The notes under the pieces are model-generated. The model did not search any database. It was not told the origin of the DNA and was given only the letters and a program-made list of their open reading frames with translations. A stretch of DNA of 55,840 bases, from the NCBI GenBank assembly GCA_021769135.1, contig JAETTM010000022.1:1-55840 (forward strand), given 5' to 3'. Source of the DNA: Lachnospiraceae bacterium (GTDB taxonomy: Bacteria; Bacillota; Clostridia; Lachnospirales; Lachnospiraceae). Below, piece after piece: positions 42,834 through 51,035 of this stretch; positions within the stretch are counted from its first letter, which is position 1, and each line of letters opens with the position of its first letter. A program made the translations under genes and the position numbers.

Positions 42834-44201
42834 TTAGGATGAGCTTTCGCCAATATGCTTGATTATCTTATGATAAATACGAACCAAGAAAAATGTGGAC
42901 AATGTCAGGGACATCAACTCCGCGATAGGGAATGCCCACCACACGTAATTTACGTTTCCCAGCCGTGAAAGCAGGAAAGCTACCGGGAGAAGTACCACAA
43001 GCTGCCTTGCGATGGAAACGACCATACTGTAAACCCCGTTTCCTAATGCCTGGAATACGGAGCCGCAGATGATGCAAAAGCCAGCCAGCAAAAAACTGAT
43101 GCTGATGATGCGCAGTGCCGGAACGCCGATTTCCAGCATCCTCTCCGAGGCGTTGAACCACTGCAGCAACACTTGCGGCAGAGTCTGGAATATAAGAAAC
43201 CCTATTATCATCACTGTCATCGCATAAGCTATGCTCAGCTTCATAGTCTTTACCAGGCGGTCTTTTTTTCCTGCGCCGTAGTTGTAGGCGATGATCGGTA
43301 TCATGCCGTTATTCAGCCCAAAAATCGGCATGAAAATAAAGCTTTGCAGCTTGAAATATACGCCAAACACTGCAGTTGCCGTAGATGTAAAGGAAATCAG
43401 AATCAAATTCATCCCATAAGTCATCAATGAGCCGATGGCCTGCATGATAATGGAGGGGACGCCCACCTTATAGATTCCTCCAATCATCTGCAGATTGGGT
43501 CTAAAGCCTTTCCATTCCAGCTTTATTTCATGGTTCACCTTTTCATTAATCGCAATCCCCATGATACCCCCTACGATTTGCCCTGCTACAGTTGCCGCGG
43601 CTGCCCCCGCCACGCCCATGGCCGGAAAGCCGAACAAACCGAAAATCAAAATGGGATCCAGTATAATGTTGATAATAGCGCCTGTTCCCTGGGTAATCAT
43701 CGTATAAATGGTTCTTCCCGTGGATTGCAGGAGACGCTCAAATATTATTTGGGTAAAAAGCCCTATGGACGCCACGCAGACAATGGTCAAATATTGTTTC
43801 CCATATGCGAGGATTTCTGCATCCGCCGTCTGGCTGTGGTAAAAAGGCATTGTCGCCGCCAATCCCACGACGACAAACAGCAGGTATGATATCAGGGCAA
43901 GGAATACCCCGTTCACTGCCGCCCGGTTTGCTTTTTCAAAATTTTTTTCCCCTAAGGATTTGGACAAAATCGCGTTTACCCCTACGCCCGTTCCCGTGGC
44001 GGTGGCAATCATAAGGCTCTGGATAGGGAAGGCCAGCGATACGGCGGTCAATGCATTCTCACTGATTTTCGCCACAAAAATACTGTCCACAATATTATAT
44101 AAGGCCTGCACAAGCATCGAAAGCATGATTGGCAGCGACATTGACAGCAAAAGCTTGTTTACCGGCATAATGCCCATTTTGTTTTCCTGTTGTATTTCCA
44201 T
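42834..44201 (-). CDS. MATE-family efflux transporter
   Basis: The protein has 455 residues and 12 membrane helices in two repeats: MPVNKLLLSMSLPIMLSMLV (helix 1) with LYNIVDSIFV, and the second-half equivalent LNNGMIPIIAYNYGAG. MATE pumps expel cationic drugs or metabolites using Na+ or H+. ATG 44201 has GGAGG 5-6 bases before it; earlier ATGs in the frame lack a site. It lies directly downstream of the tRNA operon and its terminator. Confidence 0.92.
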   Translation of the reverse strand: MEIQQENKMGIMPVNKLLLSMSLPIMLSMLVQALYNIVDSIFVAKISENALTAVSLAFPIQSLMIATATGTGVGVNAILSKSLGEKNFEKANRAAVNGVFLALISYLLFVVVGLAATMPFYHSQTADAEILAYGKQYLTIVCVASIGLFTQIIFERLLQSTGRTIYTMITQGTGAIINIILDPILIFGLFGFPAMGVAGAAAATVAGQIVGGIMGIAINEKVNHEIKLEWKGFRPNLQMIGGIYKVGVPSIIMQAIGSLMTYGMNLILISFTSTATAVFGVYFKLQSFIFMPIFGLNNGMIPIIAYNYGAGKKDRLVKTMKLSIAYAMTVMIIGFLIFQTLPQVLLQWFNASERMLEIGVPALRIISISFLLAGFCIICGSVFQALGNGVYSMVVSIARQLVVLLPVAFLLSRLGNVNYVWWAFPIAELMSLTLSTFFLVRIYHKIIKHIGESSS

Positions 44202-44260
44202 CTTATCCTCCATTTCTGAACTGTTTTTATGCAAACAGCACTTCTTTCATTTATTGTATA

Positions 44261-44300
44261 AAAAAAAGAACATCTTCCATCCATTGGATAAAGATGTTGC
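44261..44300 (-). terminator. Terminator of the tRNA operon
   Basis: On the minus strand AACATCTT pairs with AAGATGTT (44269-44276 and 44291-44298), with an inner ATCC/GGAT stem, and is followed by a run of eight T residues broken by one C. Confidence 0.85.
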
Positions 44301-44307
44301 TTTATCA

Positions 44308-44380
44308 TGAGGCATCGGGGATTCGAACCCCGGACAACTTGATTAAAAGTCAAGTGCTCTACCGACTGAGCTAATACCCC
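44308..44380 (-). tRNA. tRNA-Lys(TTT)
   Basis: Minus-strand cloverleaf of 73 bases: acceptor GGGGTAT with ATGCCTC, D arm TAGCTCAGTCGGTAGAGC, anticodon loop CTTTTAA giving TTT, T arm with GGTTCGAATCC. CCA is not encoded. Last gene of the operon. Confidence 0.96.
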
Positions 44381-44388
44381 ATATTCAA

Positions 44389-44460
44389 CTGGGCTAGCTG
44401 GATTCGAACCAGCGAATGCAGGAGTCAAAGTCCTGTGCCTTACCGCTTGGCGATAGCCCA
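44389..44460 (-). tRNA. tRNA-Gln(TTG)
   Basis: 72 bases: acceptor TGGGCTA with TAGCCCA, anticodon loop CTTTGAC giving TTG, T loop GGTTCGAATCC, discriminator G. CCA not encoded. Confidence 0.95.
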
Positions 44461-44516
44461 TCATTTCATAACACCAAGCCTGCCCCGGTGAAAACCGGGC
44501 TTTCCAATAAGGAAAA

Positions 44517-44592
44517 GGGTGGGTAAAGGGACTCGAACCCTCGACCTTCAGAGCCACAATCTGACGCGCTAGCCAACTGTGCTATACCCACC
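44517..44592 (-). tRNA. tRNA-His(GTG)
   Basis: Acceptor GGTGGGTATAG at the 5' end pairs with TACCCACC, allowing the extra G at position -1 needed by histidyl-tRNA synthetase. Anticodon loop TTGTGGC gives GTG. A spacer of 56 bases with a small CCGG hairpin separates it from tRNA-Gln. Confidence 0.95.
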
Positions 44593-44619
44593 ATAGTGAG
44601 ATAAAACTTATATCCCAAA

Positions 44620-44693
<74 letters not shown>

Positions 44694-44706
44694 ATATTGA
44701 CATAAC

Positions 44707-44777
44707 AGCGGGTGATGGGAATCGAACCCACGTGTCCAGCTTGGAAGGCTGGTGTTCTACCATTGAACTACACCCGC
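44707..44777 (-). tRNA. tRNA-Gly(TCC)
   Basis: 71 bases, the short form usual for glycine: acceptor GCGGGTG with CACCCGC, anticodon loop CTTCCAA giving TCC, T arm GTGGGTTCGATTCCC. CCA not encoded. Confidence 0.96.
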
Positions 44778-44813
44778 ACAATGCAGAATACATCATCCGC
44801 TGTTCTTGAGAAG

Positions 44814-44888
44814 TCGGGGTGACAGGATTCGAACCTGCGACCTCCTGGTCCCAAACCAGGCGCTCTAGCCAAGCTGAGCCACACCCCG
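44814..44888 (-). tRNA. tRNA-Pro(TGG)
   Basis: 75 bases: acceptor CGGGGTG with CACCCCG, anticodon loop TTTGGGA giving TGG, T arm GCAGGTTCGAATCCTG. First gene of the operon; it follows the promoter at 44922-44950 closely. Confidence 0.96.
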
Positions 44889-44921
44889 GCATACATCTTG
44901 CTTCGTCACAGCGCAAAACAT

Positions 44922-44950
44922 ATTATATTATAGTATTTTACTTATGTCAA
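44922..44950 (-). promoter_or_regulatory. Consensus promoter of the tRNA operon
   Basis: On the minus strand TTGACA (complement of 44945-44950) and TATAAT (complement of 44922-44927) are both perfect and 17 bp apart, as expected for a strong stable-RNA promoter. It reads into Pro-Gly-Arg-His-Gln-Lys. Confidence 0.92.
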
Positions 44951-44982
44951 CATTTTTTGTTCATTTTTTTCATAATATATTT

Positions 44983-45462
44983 TCATAAATACCGTATCTC
45001 GAAGTGAGCTTTTCCTTGTTCGTCCAACTCCATTATGATATACGAAGGCCTTCTGCCCACTTGCCTAGGGTATGTAAGGCTTCCCGGATTGACGGCAATC
45101 AGGTTCTCCCCAATATCCACCACCGGCTTATGGGTATGTCCATACATGACTATGTCCGCTCCCCTGGATTCCGCCTCTTCCTTCAATATTTCATTTCCCA
45201 TAGAAACATAATAATTATGCCCATGGGTCAGCCATACTTGGTAATCCCCAATCATGAATTCCTCTTCCTTTGGCAAATCGCAAAAGAAATCGTTGTTCCC
45301 GGCAATAATTTTTACTGTGCAGTCCGTACTTTTGCAAATACCCACTTCTGTTCCTTCCGTATCCCCACAATGAACCACCATATCCACTGTTCCAGCCTGC
45401 TCCAATGCCCTGAAATAGTTTTTATTCTGACGATGTGTATCGCTTACTATCAGTACTCGCAT
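44983..45462 (-). CDS. YfcE/MJ0936-type metallophosphoesterase
   Basis: The protein has 159 residues with all metal-binding motifs: VSDTHRQNKN, VVHCGDTEG, IIAGNNDFF, WLTHGHNYY and VMYGHTHKP. Such small phosphodiesterases hydrolyse model phosphodiesters with Mn2+; natural substrates are mostly unknown. AAAGGGG precedes the ATG. It follows the rdgB gene by 11 bases, and the pair is widely conserved in Firmicutes. Confidence 0.93.
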   Translation of the reverse strand: MRVLIVSDTHRQNKNYFRALEQAGTVDMVVHCGDTEGTEVGICKSTDCTVKIIAGNNDFFCDLPKEEEFMIGDYQVWLTHGHNYYVSMGNEILKEEAESRGADIVMYGHTHKPVVDIGENLIAVNPGSLTYPRQVGRRPSYIIMELDEQGKAHFEIRYL

Positions 45463-45473
45463 AATTCCCCTTT

Positions 45474-46073
45474 CTATATCCTTGCCCTGAGTTTTTCTTT
45501 CATCCTACGCAGCGCCTTTCCCCTATGGCTTATGCTGTTCTTTTCTTCATCGCTAAGTTCCGCCGTTGTCTTGCCAAATTCCGGCACGTAAAATATCGGG
45601 TCGTAGCCGAACCCGTTTTTCCCCTTTTCCTCATAATCTATCCTGCCTTCGATTTCCCCGGAAGTAACCATTTCCTGCCCGTCAGGAAAAACAGCAGCAA
45701 TAGCGCATACGAAACGGGCCGTCCTTTTCTCATCCGGTATTCCTTCCAGGCGGCCGATAATATTCGCATTTTTTATGGAATATGGAGTTTCTTCCCCCAT
45801 GTACCTGGCCGAGTAAATCCCCGGCTCCCCATTTAGATAATCCACTTCCAGCCCCGAATCATCCGCGAGGACGATTTCCCCGCACTGCCTGGACACAGCC
45901 CTGGCCTTTATCAGCGCGTTCTCTTCAAACGTGGTTCCGTCTTCTTCTATCGGTATATCGATACCGATTTCTTTCATGGATACCACTTCCAACTCTAAAT
46001 CCGATAAAATTTCCCTGATTTCCTTCATTTTCCCTGTATTTCCCGTTGCAAAGACTATCCTTTTGTCAGCCAT
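45474..46073 (-). CDS. rdgB: XTP/dITP diphosphatase (RdgB/HAM1)
   Basis: The protein has about 199 residues and removes non-canonical purine triphosphates before they enter DNA or RNA. Signature pieces: IVFATGNTGKMKEIREIL, TFEENALIKARAVSRQCG, LADDSGLEVDYLNGEPG and GFGYDPIFYVPEFGKT, then SHRGKALRRM. ATG 46073 gives the usual N-terminus but has AGAGG very close; a TTG 27 bases upstream is the alternative. It follows the methyltransferase gene with almost no gap. Confidence 0.94.
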   Translation of the reverse strand: MADKRIVFATGNTGKMKEIREILSDLELEVVSMKEIGIDIPIEEDGTTFEENALIKARAVSRQCGEIVLADDSGLEVDYLNGEPGIYSARYMGEETPYSIKNANIIGRLEGIPDEKRTARFVCAIAAVFPDGQEMVTSGEIEGRIDYEEKGKNGFGYDPIFYVPEFGKTTAELSDEEKNSISHRGKALRRMKEKLRARI

Positions 46074-46106
46074 ATCCTCTTTCTTGACTCCTCTTTCCAA
46101 ATGCTG

Positions 46107-47261
46107 CTATGTATCCGCCCTTTTCCTCATCGGCGGCTTCGGCCCAATAAACTGATAATAATAGGTCTTCAGCATACCGTTATATATCTTCCTGTTCTTA
46201 TCCGCCTTTCTCTTCATGTCCTTCTCCACATTTTCATAAGAAGAAATCAAATACATGGACCAAGAGTCCAACATGGAGAAGCGTTGCCCCAAAACCGAAT
46301 ATACTTTGGATAGATCCACTTCTTCCATCCGTTCCCCATAAGGAGGATTGGTAATAATAAAGCCATACTTTTTGCTGTGGTTTAACATATCCACCCCTCT
46401 TTTTTGGAAGTGGATCATCCCTTCCACCCCTGCAAGGCGGGCGTTATCCCTGGCTAAAGCCACCGCTTTTTCATCGATATCATATCCCTGGATATCCGTA
46501 TCAACCGTTAAATCCACCATTTCGTTGGCCTCGTCTAAAGTGTTATACCAAATCTTTTTCCCCACGATATGATGCCAGTCCATAGCCGAAAATGTCCGGT
46601 TCATCCCAGGCGCCATATTGGCCGCCATCATCGCAGCCTCAATCGGAAACGTTCCGCTGCCGCAGAAAGGGTCAACCAAAATACGGTCTCCCCGCCATGG
46701 CGTCAGCATAATCAACGCGGCCGCAAGATTTTCCGCAATGGGCGCTTCCACCGACATCTTGCGGTATCCCCTCTTATGCAGCGATTCCCCCGTGGTATCC
46801 AGGCCCACCGTCACCTCATCCTTCAGAAGGAAAACCCTCATTGGAAATGATTCCCCATCCTCCGCAAACCAATTCTGATGGTACACCTTCCTTAAACGCT
46901 CCACCATCGCTTTCTTCATAATAGACTGTATATCGGAAGGGCTAAACAGCTTGCTCTTCACGCTGCCCGCTTTCGCCACCCAAAATTTACCGTTCTGGGG
47001 TATATATTCTTCCCAGGGAAGATGGGCCGTTCCCTGAAAAAGTTCTTCGAAGGTTTCCGCCCGGAAACTCCCTATCTTAATCAATATCCTCTCCGCCGTC
47101 CTCAAAAATATATTCGCCCGGCAAACCGCTTCCTCATCCCCTAAAAAGGTGACCCTTCCATCCTCCACTTTACTGATATCATATCCCAAATCGATAATTT
47201 CCCTTTTCAAAACAGCTTCCAACCCAAAGTGGCAGGGCGCAATCAATTCAAATCTTTTCAT
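46107..47261 (-). CDS. THUMP-domain class I RNA methyltransferase (RlmL/YpsC type)
   Basis: The protein has 384 residues: N-terminal ferredoxin-like and THUMP domain (1-160), then a SAM-binding domain with LVDPFCGSGTFPIEAAMMAA (motif I, about 195-215) and the catalytic FIITNPPYGERM (motif IV, about 305). Relatives methylate guanine N2 in 23S rRNA. GGAG lies before the ATG. It starts the group with rdgB and the phosphoesterase gene. Confidence 0.93.
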   Translation of the reverse strand: MKRFELIAPCHFGLEAVLKREIIDLGYDISKVEDGRVTFLGDEEAVCRANIFLRTAERILIKIGSFRAETFEELFQGTAHLPWEEYIPQNGKFWVAKAGSVKSKLFSPSDIQSIMKKAMVERLRKVYHQNWFAEDGESFPMRVFLLKDEVTVGLDTTGESLHKRGYRKMSVEAPIAENLAAALIMLTPWRGDRILVDPFCGSGTFPIEAAMMAANMAPGMNRTFSAMDWHHIVGKKIWYNTLDEANEMVDLTVDTDIQGYDIDEKAVALARDNARLAGVEGMIHFQKRGVDMLNHSKKYGFIITNPPYGERMEEVDLSKVYSVLGQRFSMLDSWSMYLISSYENVEKDMKRKADKNRKIYNGMLKTYYYQFIGPKPPMRKRADT

Positions 47262-47520
47262 CCACTACTCCATATCCGTACAATTTGGCCAGCTGATACG
47301 CCGGCTGGCTGCTTCATCAATACTATATGTCATTTAATATAAAGCTAATCCCCGTACTTTGTCAATCGTGTAATTTATTTTTATCCGCAAAAGTGTGGTA
47401 ATCGAATCCTGCGACAACGGGATACTTGTAATCGAGCAGAGAAGATTTATCTTCCCTACCCGTGCGCCGGGTGCCCGTCAGCCCTGCTGACATATTCCCT
47501 TTGGACGCCCGTGTACACAA
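47262..47520. other. Gene-free stretch between the methyltransferase and the Asn-rich gene
   Basis: No reading frame with a ribosome binding site, no tRNA fold and no clear promoter was found. It contains short inverted repeats (AGAAGATTTATCTTCC near 47440) and a fragment that resembles a T arm (see rejected items). Confidence 0.5.
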
Positions 47521-47549
47521 AAAGGGCTGCGCTTTTGCCGGCGCAGCCC
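47521..47549 (-). terminator. Terminator of the Asn-rich gene
   Basis: On the minus strand GGGCTGCGC pairs perfectly with GCGCAGCCC (9 bp, complement of 47541-47549 and 47524-47532), followed by TTTTTG. Confidence 0.9.
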
Positions 47550-47562
47550 CTCCAGAACCCCT

Positions 47563-47703
47563 TTAGAAATTGTTGTTCTTCTGGTTGTTATTGGAGCAGT
47601 TATTGCTGTTGCTGTTCTTCTGGTTCTGTTTTTCGTTGTTGCTGTTATTTGCTTTGTTTTCCTGGTTCTGTTTTTCATTCTGGTTATAATCGTTTTTAGA
47701 CAT
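47563..47703 (-). CDS. 46-residue Asn/Gln/Lys-rich microprotein
   Basis: A short frame with strong expression signals: AGGAGG 7-8 bases before ATG 47703 and a perfect terminator 14 bases after the stop. Twenty of 46 residues are Asn and six are Gln; NEKQNQ occurs twice (residues 9-14 and 23-28), and there is one Cys at residue 36. The composition resembles gamma-type spore proteins and some coat proteins, but no known motif (such as a GPR site) is present. Upstream, CATACTAT with ATAA 17 bases before it resembles a sigma E promoter. No function is assigned; a spore role is an inference. Confidence 0.7.
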   Translation of the reverse strand: MSKNDYNQNEKQNQENKANNSNNEKQNQKNSNSNNCSNNNQKNNNF

Positions 47704-47783
47704 TTTGCATTCCTCCTAATGATTTTTAGTTACGGGAATAGTATGCCTTATCCGATCCAAAATTATACAAACTTTTTTTCTAA

Positions 47784-47841
47784 GACTTTAGTACCGCATT
47801 TTTATCAAATTTGCACAGAAAAAGCGTTAGGACTTTAGTAC
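47784..47841. repeat. Two direct copies of GACTTTAGTAC
   Basis: GACTTTAGTAC occurs at 47784-47794 and again at 47831-47841, 47 bases apart, between the Asn-rich gene and the candidate small RNA. Flanks agree partly (TAAGACTTT and TAGGACTTT). Confidence 0.6.
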
Positions 47842-47886
47842 TAATTACGATATTGCTTTTTTTTCCAGCCATGTTATAATTAACCC

Positions 47887-47992
47887 ATAAATAGAAATAA
47901 CCCTTCATCGTTTCTATTTATAGACCCTTATATTAATTATTTATACTCCCCTCATTAGAGAGCCAGACCCTTTCTGGCTCTCTATTCATGTT
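47887..47992 (+). ncRNA. Candidate small RNA with own promoter and terminator hairpin
   Basis: TTGCTT (47853-47858) and a perfect TATAAT (47875-47880) are 16 bp apart. The predicted transcript opens with a perfect 11-bp stem ATAAATAGAAA/TTTCTATTTAT and closes with TAGAGAGCCAGA-CCCTT-TCTGGCTCTCTA (12 bp, near 47956-47984) followed by a T-rich tail. No reading frame with a ribosome binding site is inside. About 105 bases long. A terminator-only reading of the last hairpin is possible. Confidence 0.45.
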
Positions 47993-48034
47993 ATATTTTA
48001 TATCCCCTATCAAATACCCCAATCCGAATCCTAT

Positions 48035-48062
48035 AAAAAAGAGTTGGCCCAGCGGCCAACTC
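48035..48062 (-). terminator. Terminator downstream of the HAAS-domain gene
   Basis: On the minus strand GAGTTGGCC pairs with GGCCAACTC around GCTG, followed by TTTTTTAT. It lies 160 bases after the stop; the region between holds no convincing gene. Confidence 0.85.
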
Positions 48063-48220
48063 CTTGCGACTTATAACACTATGGCATAATTTCCTATAAT
48101 AGACCAAAAGTGCGCATAGCACACCTTCGCGTCCAAAAACTTCCGACAGCGCTGTTTTTGTTCCGCGCGCACATCTGCGCATCTTTTGCCCGAAGTATCC
48201 CTTTTCTTCTATAAACCCTG

Positions 48221-48685
48221 TCAATACCGCCTTTGCAGCCATCTGACCAAAATAACAACGCACAAAACCGGTATGGCCACCGGAAGCAGCAAGGAGAGCA
48301 CCGAACCTACAATCCCTATTACCAGGCATAAAACCGCCACGCCCAAAACAATCAGCAGCCATCCAGGCATCCGGTATACATGGGGAGAAAAATTCCTGCT
48401 TTCCCTTGCCTGCCTGTCTCCCTGGCTTCCGTCCTCATACACTTCGTCATATTCCGGGGCATCTCCCCCGTAATTTCTCGCCTGGTATTTTGCTGCCTGA
48501 ATAATTGTCTTCGCCAGCAGCCTGGGGTCTCCCAGGCTGTTTACCACTTCTTCTTCGCTTTTCCCGGAACGAATCTGCGTATCAAAATACTCCTCATAAT
48601 AACGCATATTTTCATTAACCGTGCTGCTGGTCAGGCTTCCTACCAAAGCCCTTTGCAAACTATCCATAAATTCAGTTCTGGTCAT
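48221..48685 (-). CDS. HAAS-domain (DUF1700-type) membrane protein
   Basis: The protein has 154 residues. The N-terminus (MTRTEFMDSLQRALVGSLTS, then MRYYEEYFDTQIRSGKSEEE and VVNSLGDPRLLAKTII) is the HAAS/DUF1700 helical domain, and the C-terminus has two membrane helices (WLLIVLGVAVLCLVIGIVGS; LLPVAIPVLCVVILVRW). In relatives this domain pairs with PadR regulators and controls membrane stress genes, but no PadR gene is adjacent here. It follows cls by 24 bases. Confidence 0.85.
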   Translation of the reverse strand: MTRTEFMDSLQRALVGSLTSSTVNENMRYYEEYFDTQIRSGKSEEEVVNSLGDPRLLAKTIIQAAKYQARNYGGDAPEYDEVYEDGSQGDRQARESRNFSPHVYRMPGWLLIVLGVAVLCLVIGIVGSVLSLLLPVAIPVLCVVILVRWLQRRY

Positions 48686-48709
48686 CGTTCAGTCCTCATT
48701 TCCGCCCCT

Positions 48710-50251
48710 TTAAGTCAGCGGCCCTATCAACCGCAGCACACGCCCCATCAGGCGGTTTAAGACGAATATTTTCTTATAATAATTCATATCCACCTCAATG
48801 CACTGCATCAGCGTATCCTGAAAATCCTTTTCCACATCCGCCACCGCTTTGCTCCTGTAAAGGTAAGCGGCGCATTCAAAATGATGGTACAGGCTCCGGT
48901 AATCCATGTTAATCGTTCCCACCACCGCTTTTTTATCATCGGACACAAATACTTTGGCATGTATAAACCCAGGCTTATACTCATAAACTTTTATCCCTGC
49001 CGACAACAAATCGGGATAATATGTTCTGGACATAGCAAAAATAGGCTTCTTATCCGGTATGTGGGGAATAATAATCCGAACATCCACGCCCCGTCTCGCC
49101 GCATACTGCAGTGCGTCCAGCATGGCATTATCCACTATAAAATAAGGCGTCATAATGTGCACATACTTCACGGCATTATGGATAATGTCCAGATATATCG
49201 TCTCCGCCACATTCTCCGATGTGGTCGGCCCATCCCCATAAGGTATTACGAAACCTTCCGCTTCCTTCTTTTCCGGCTGCGGCTGCACATACTTTCCGTA
49301 CTCTTCTGTTCCCCATTCCGAACTGTTCCACATCTGCAGGAACATTATCGTAAAGCTTTTAACCGCATCCCCTTCCACCTTGATGGCAGTATCTTTCCAA
49401 TGTCCGTATTTTATCTTTTCATTAATATATTCATCCGCCAGGTTAACCCCTCCTGTATAGGCTACCCGGCCATCTATGACAACAATCTTCCTGTGATCCC
49501 TGTTATTCTGGGAAGTGGACATCAACGGCCTTATTGGCGAGAACATTTTTGCCTTAATCCCCAAGGCACGGAGTTTCTTCGGATAGGAATAGGGAAGCAG
49601 CAATATGGAGCACATTCCGTCATACATAAAGCGTACCTCCACGCCTTCCTTTACCTTTTGCTCTAATATTTCCAAAATGCTGTTCCACATCTTGCCCCGC
49701 TCTACAATAAAATATTCCAGAAATATAAATTTCTCCGCTTTTTCCAGTTCTTTCAGCAAATCTTCATATTTCGCTTCCCCTGTGGGAAAATAAGTCACCG
49801 GGCTGTTCCTGTAAGCCGGGAATCCGCCTATCTGTTCCACGTAATGACCAAGGCCGGACATGTGCAGGCTTGCGCTGTCCATTGCCTGCTTTGTTCCTTC
49901 ATCCGTGTGCATGAAAACTTCCGTTTCCTTCATCCTTCTATCCAGAGATTTTTTCAGCCCTATATTCCCCCAGTTTCCCATAATAAACAGATAAAGCAAT
50001 GCGCCGAAAACCGGGGCCACGCACATGGGGATTACCCATGTCAGCTTAAATTCCGGCGTTTCATCCTTATTGATAATATGAACCAGCAGCACCGCGCTAA
50101 GCGCAATCATCAATATCAGGGATAATTCCGAATATTCCCCCAACCATTTAAAACCCGCAAAAAGCCAGAATATCTGAACCAGCAGCAACGCCATGGTAAT
50201 CATCGTACGGCTGAATACAATTTTAAATAGCACACTCCAATATTTCTTCAC
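48710..50251 (-). CDS. cls: Cardiolipin synthase
   Basis: The protein has 513 residues: two N-terminal membrane helices (about 10-65), then two phospholipase D-type active sites, NNRDHRKIVVIDGRVAYTGG (about residue 245) and GFIHAKVFVSDDKKAVVGTI (about 430). It condenses two phosphatidylglycerols to cardiolipin. The start is GTG with only a weak site, which may limit expression; a TATAAT box lies about 60-70 bases upstream. The Clostridial form has several paralogues, so exact lipid specificity is inferred. Confidence 0.92.
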   Translation of the reverse strand: MKKYWSVLFKIVFSRTMITMALLLVQIFWLFAGFKWLGEYSELSLILMIALSAVLLVHIINKDETPEFKLTWVIPMCVAPVFGALLYLFIMGNWGNIGLKKSLDRRMKETEVFMHTDEGTKQAMDSASLHMSGLGHYVEQIGGFPAYRNSPVTYFPTGEAKYEDLLKELEKAEKFIFLEYFIVERGKMWNSILEILEQKVKEGVEVRFMYDGMCSILLLPYSYPKKLRALGIKAKMFSPIRPLMSTSQNNRDHRKIVVIDGRVAYTGGVNLADEYINEKIKYGHWKDTAIKVEGDAVKSFTIMFLQMWNSSEWGTEEYGKYVQPQPEKKEAEGFVIPYGDGPTTSENVAETIYLDIIHNAVKYVHIMTPYFIVDNAMLDALQYAARRGVDVRIIIPHIPDKKPIFAMSRTYYPDLLSAGIKVYEYKPGFIHAKVFVSDDKKAVVGTINMDYRSLYHHFECAAYLYRSKAVADVEKDFQDTLMQCIEVDMNYYKKIFVLNRLMGRVLRLIGPLT

Positions 50252-50534
50252 TTAAATGCCAGCTTTCTCAAAGAAGCAAAATACTTCGTTTTCTCCTTTG
50301 TATAATTAGTTTTCATTATAACATATTAGTAGAGGAATAAGAAATTAAATAAAAATAAACTATATGCTATTCATACTCCTACTATCCTTTCCCGCATATT
50401 TTTTTCACTATTTCTATCCCAAATGATACCGCTGCCCTATCTTCCTGTCAAGTTCCCCTGCACAGCGACCCATGGGCAGGGCGCATGCTGCGGCACGGAC
50501 AATTCCTTCGCGCTCCCATGCATTCTTCGTCCTG
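50252..50534. other. Intergenic stretch between cls and spoVAB
   Basis: It holds the likely cls promoter on the minus strand (TATAAT at the complement of about 50317-50322, weak -35) and GC-rich sequence after spoVAB without a clear terminator. No gene seen. Confidence 0.5.
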
Positions 50535-51035
50535 TCACATCCCTCCGTATAAATACACGGCTTTCGCAAAATAAAGCAGGCTTCCTGCCGCCTTCCCCAA
50601 AGCCATCGCCAGCACGGCGATGCCCAGCCCGTGGCGGAAGCCTATTCTTCTGGAAAAAATCGGAATTGTATTGAGCATTTCCGCAATTGCTAGCGCAAGG
50701 CAGCCCACGAAAATCCCGGCAAAAAGCCCAAAGGCAACAATAATGACCGTTCCAGTCACATGCCAGACCGCCTCCGTTCCCCCTTTCCCGAACAAGTCAT
50801 GATTCAGAATGAACTCCCCCAGTCTGCCGCTCCTTTCAAATACGCTGAAAAAATCCCCCAGCAAAGTACCGTACACCACCGCTTCTTCGAACAGGAAAAC
50901 CTTGCTGCTGACATGCATTTTCCCTGCAAAACGGGGAATCAGCCCTACCGATATCAATACGGTAAATACCCCGCCCGCCGCAAAAACGCCAAAGCTTAAG
51001 CCTATTACTCCCAAAAAAATATGTTTAAGAAACAT
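50535..51035 (-). CDS. spoVAB: Stage V sporulation protein AB
   Basis: The protein has 166 residues and about four membrane helices. The N-terminus MFLKHIFLGVIGLSFGVFAA and the core ALAIAEMLNTIPIFSRRIGF match SpoVAB. It belongs to the DPA channel complex in the inner membrane of the forespore. GGGAGGGG precedes ATG 51035, and it overlaps spoVAA by 11 bases. In Bacillus the operon continues with spoVAC-AD-AEb; here it stops at AB. Confidence 0.92.
   Translation of the reverse strand: MFLKHIFLGVIGLSFGVFAAGGVFTVLISVGLIPRFAGKMHVSSKVFLFEEAVVYGTLLGDFFSVFERSGRLGEFILNHDLFGKGGTEAVWHVTGTVIIVAFGLFAGIFVGCLALAIAEMLNTIPIFSRRIGFRHGLGIAVLAMALGKAAGSLLYFAKAVYLYGGM

Noticed and set aside
44461-44516. Internal terminator in the tRNA operon (CCCGG hairpin)
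   Set aside because: No T-run follows and three functional tRNA genes would be affected by position; more likely a processing spacer.
47395-47425. tRNA-like fragment (TCGAATCCTGCGAC resembles a T arm)
   Set aside because: No anticodon arm, D arm or acceptor stem can be built around it on either strand.
47991-48362. 123-residue minus-strand frame
   Set aside because: It crosses a perfect terminator and overlaps the HAAS-domain gene in another frame; no ribosome binding site. A shadow frame.
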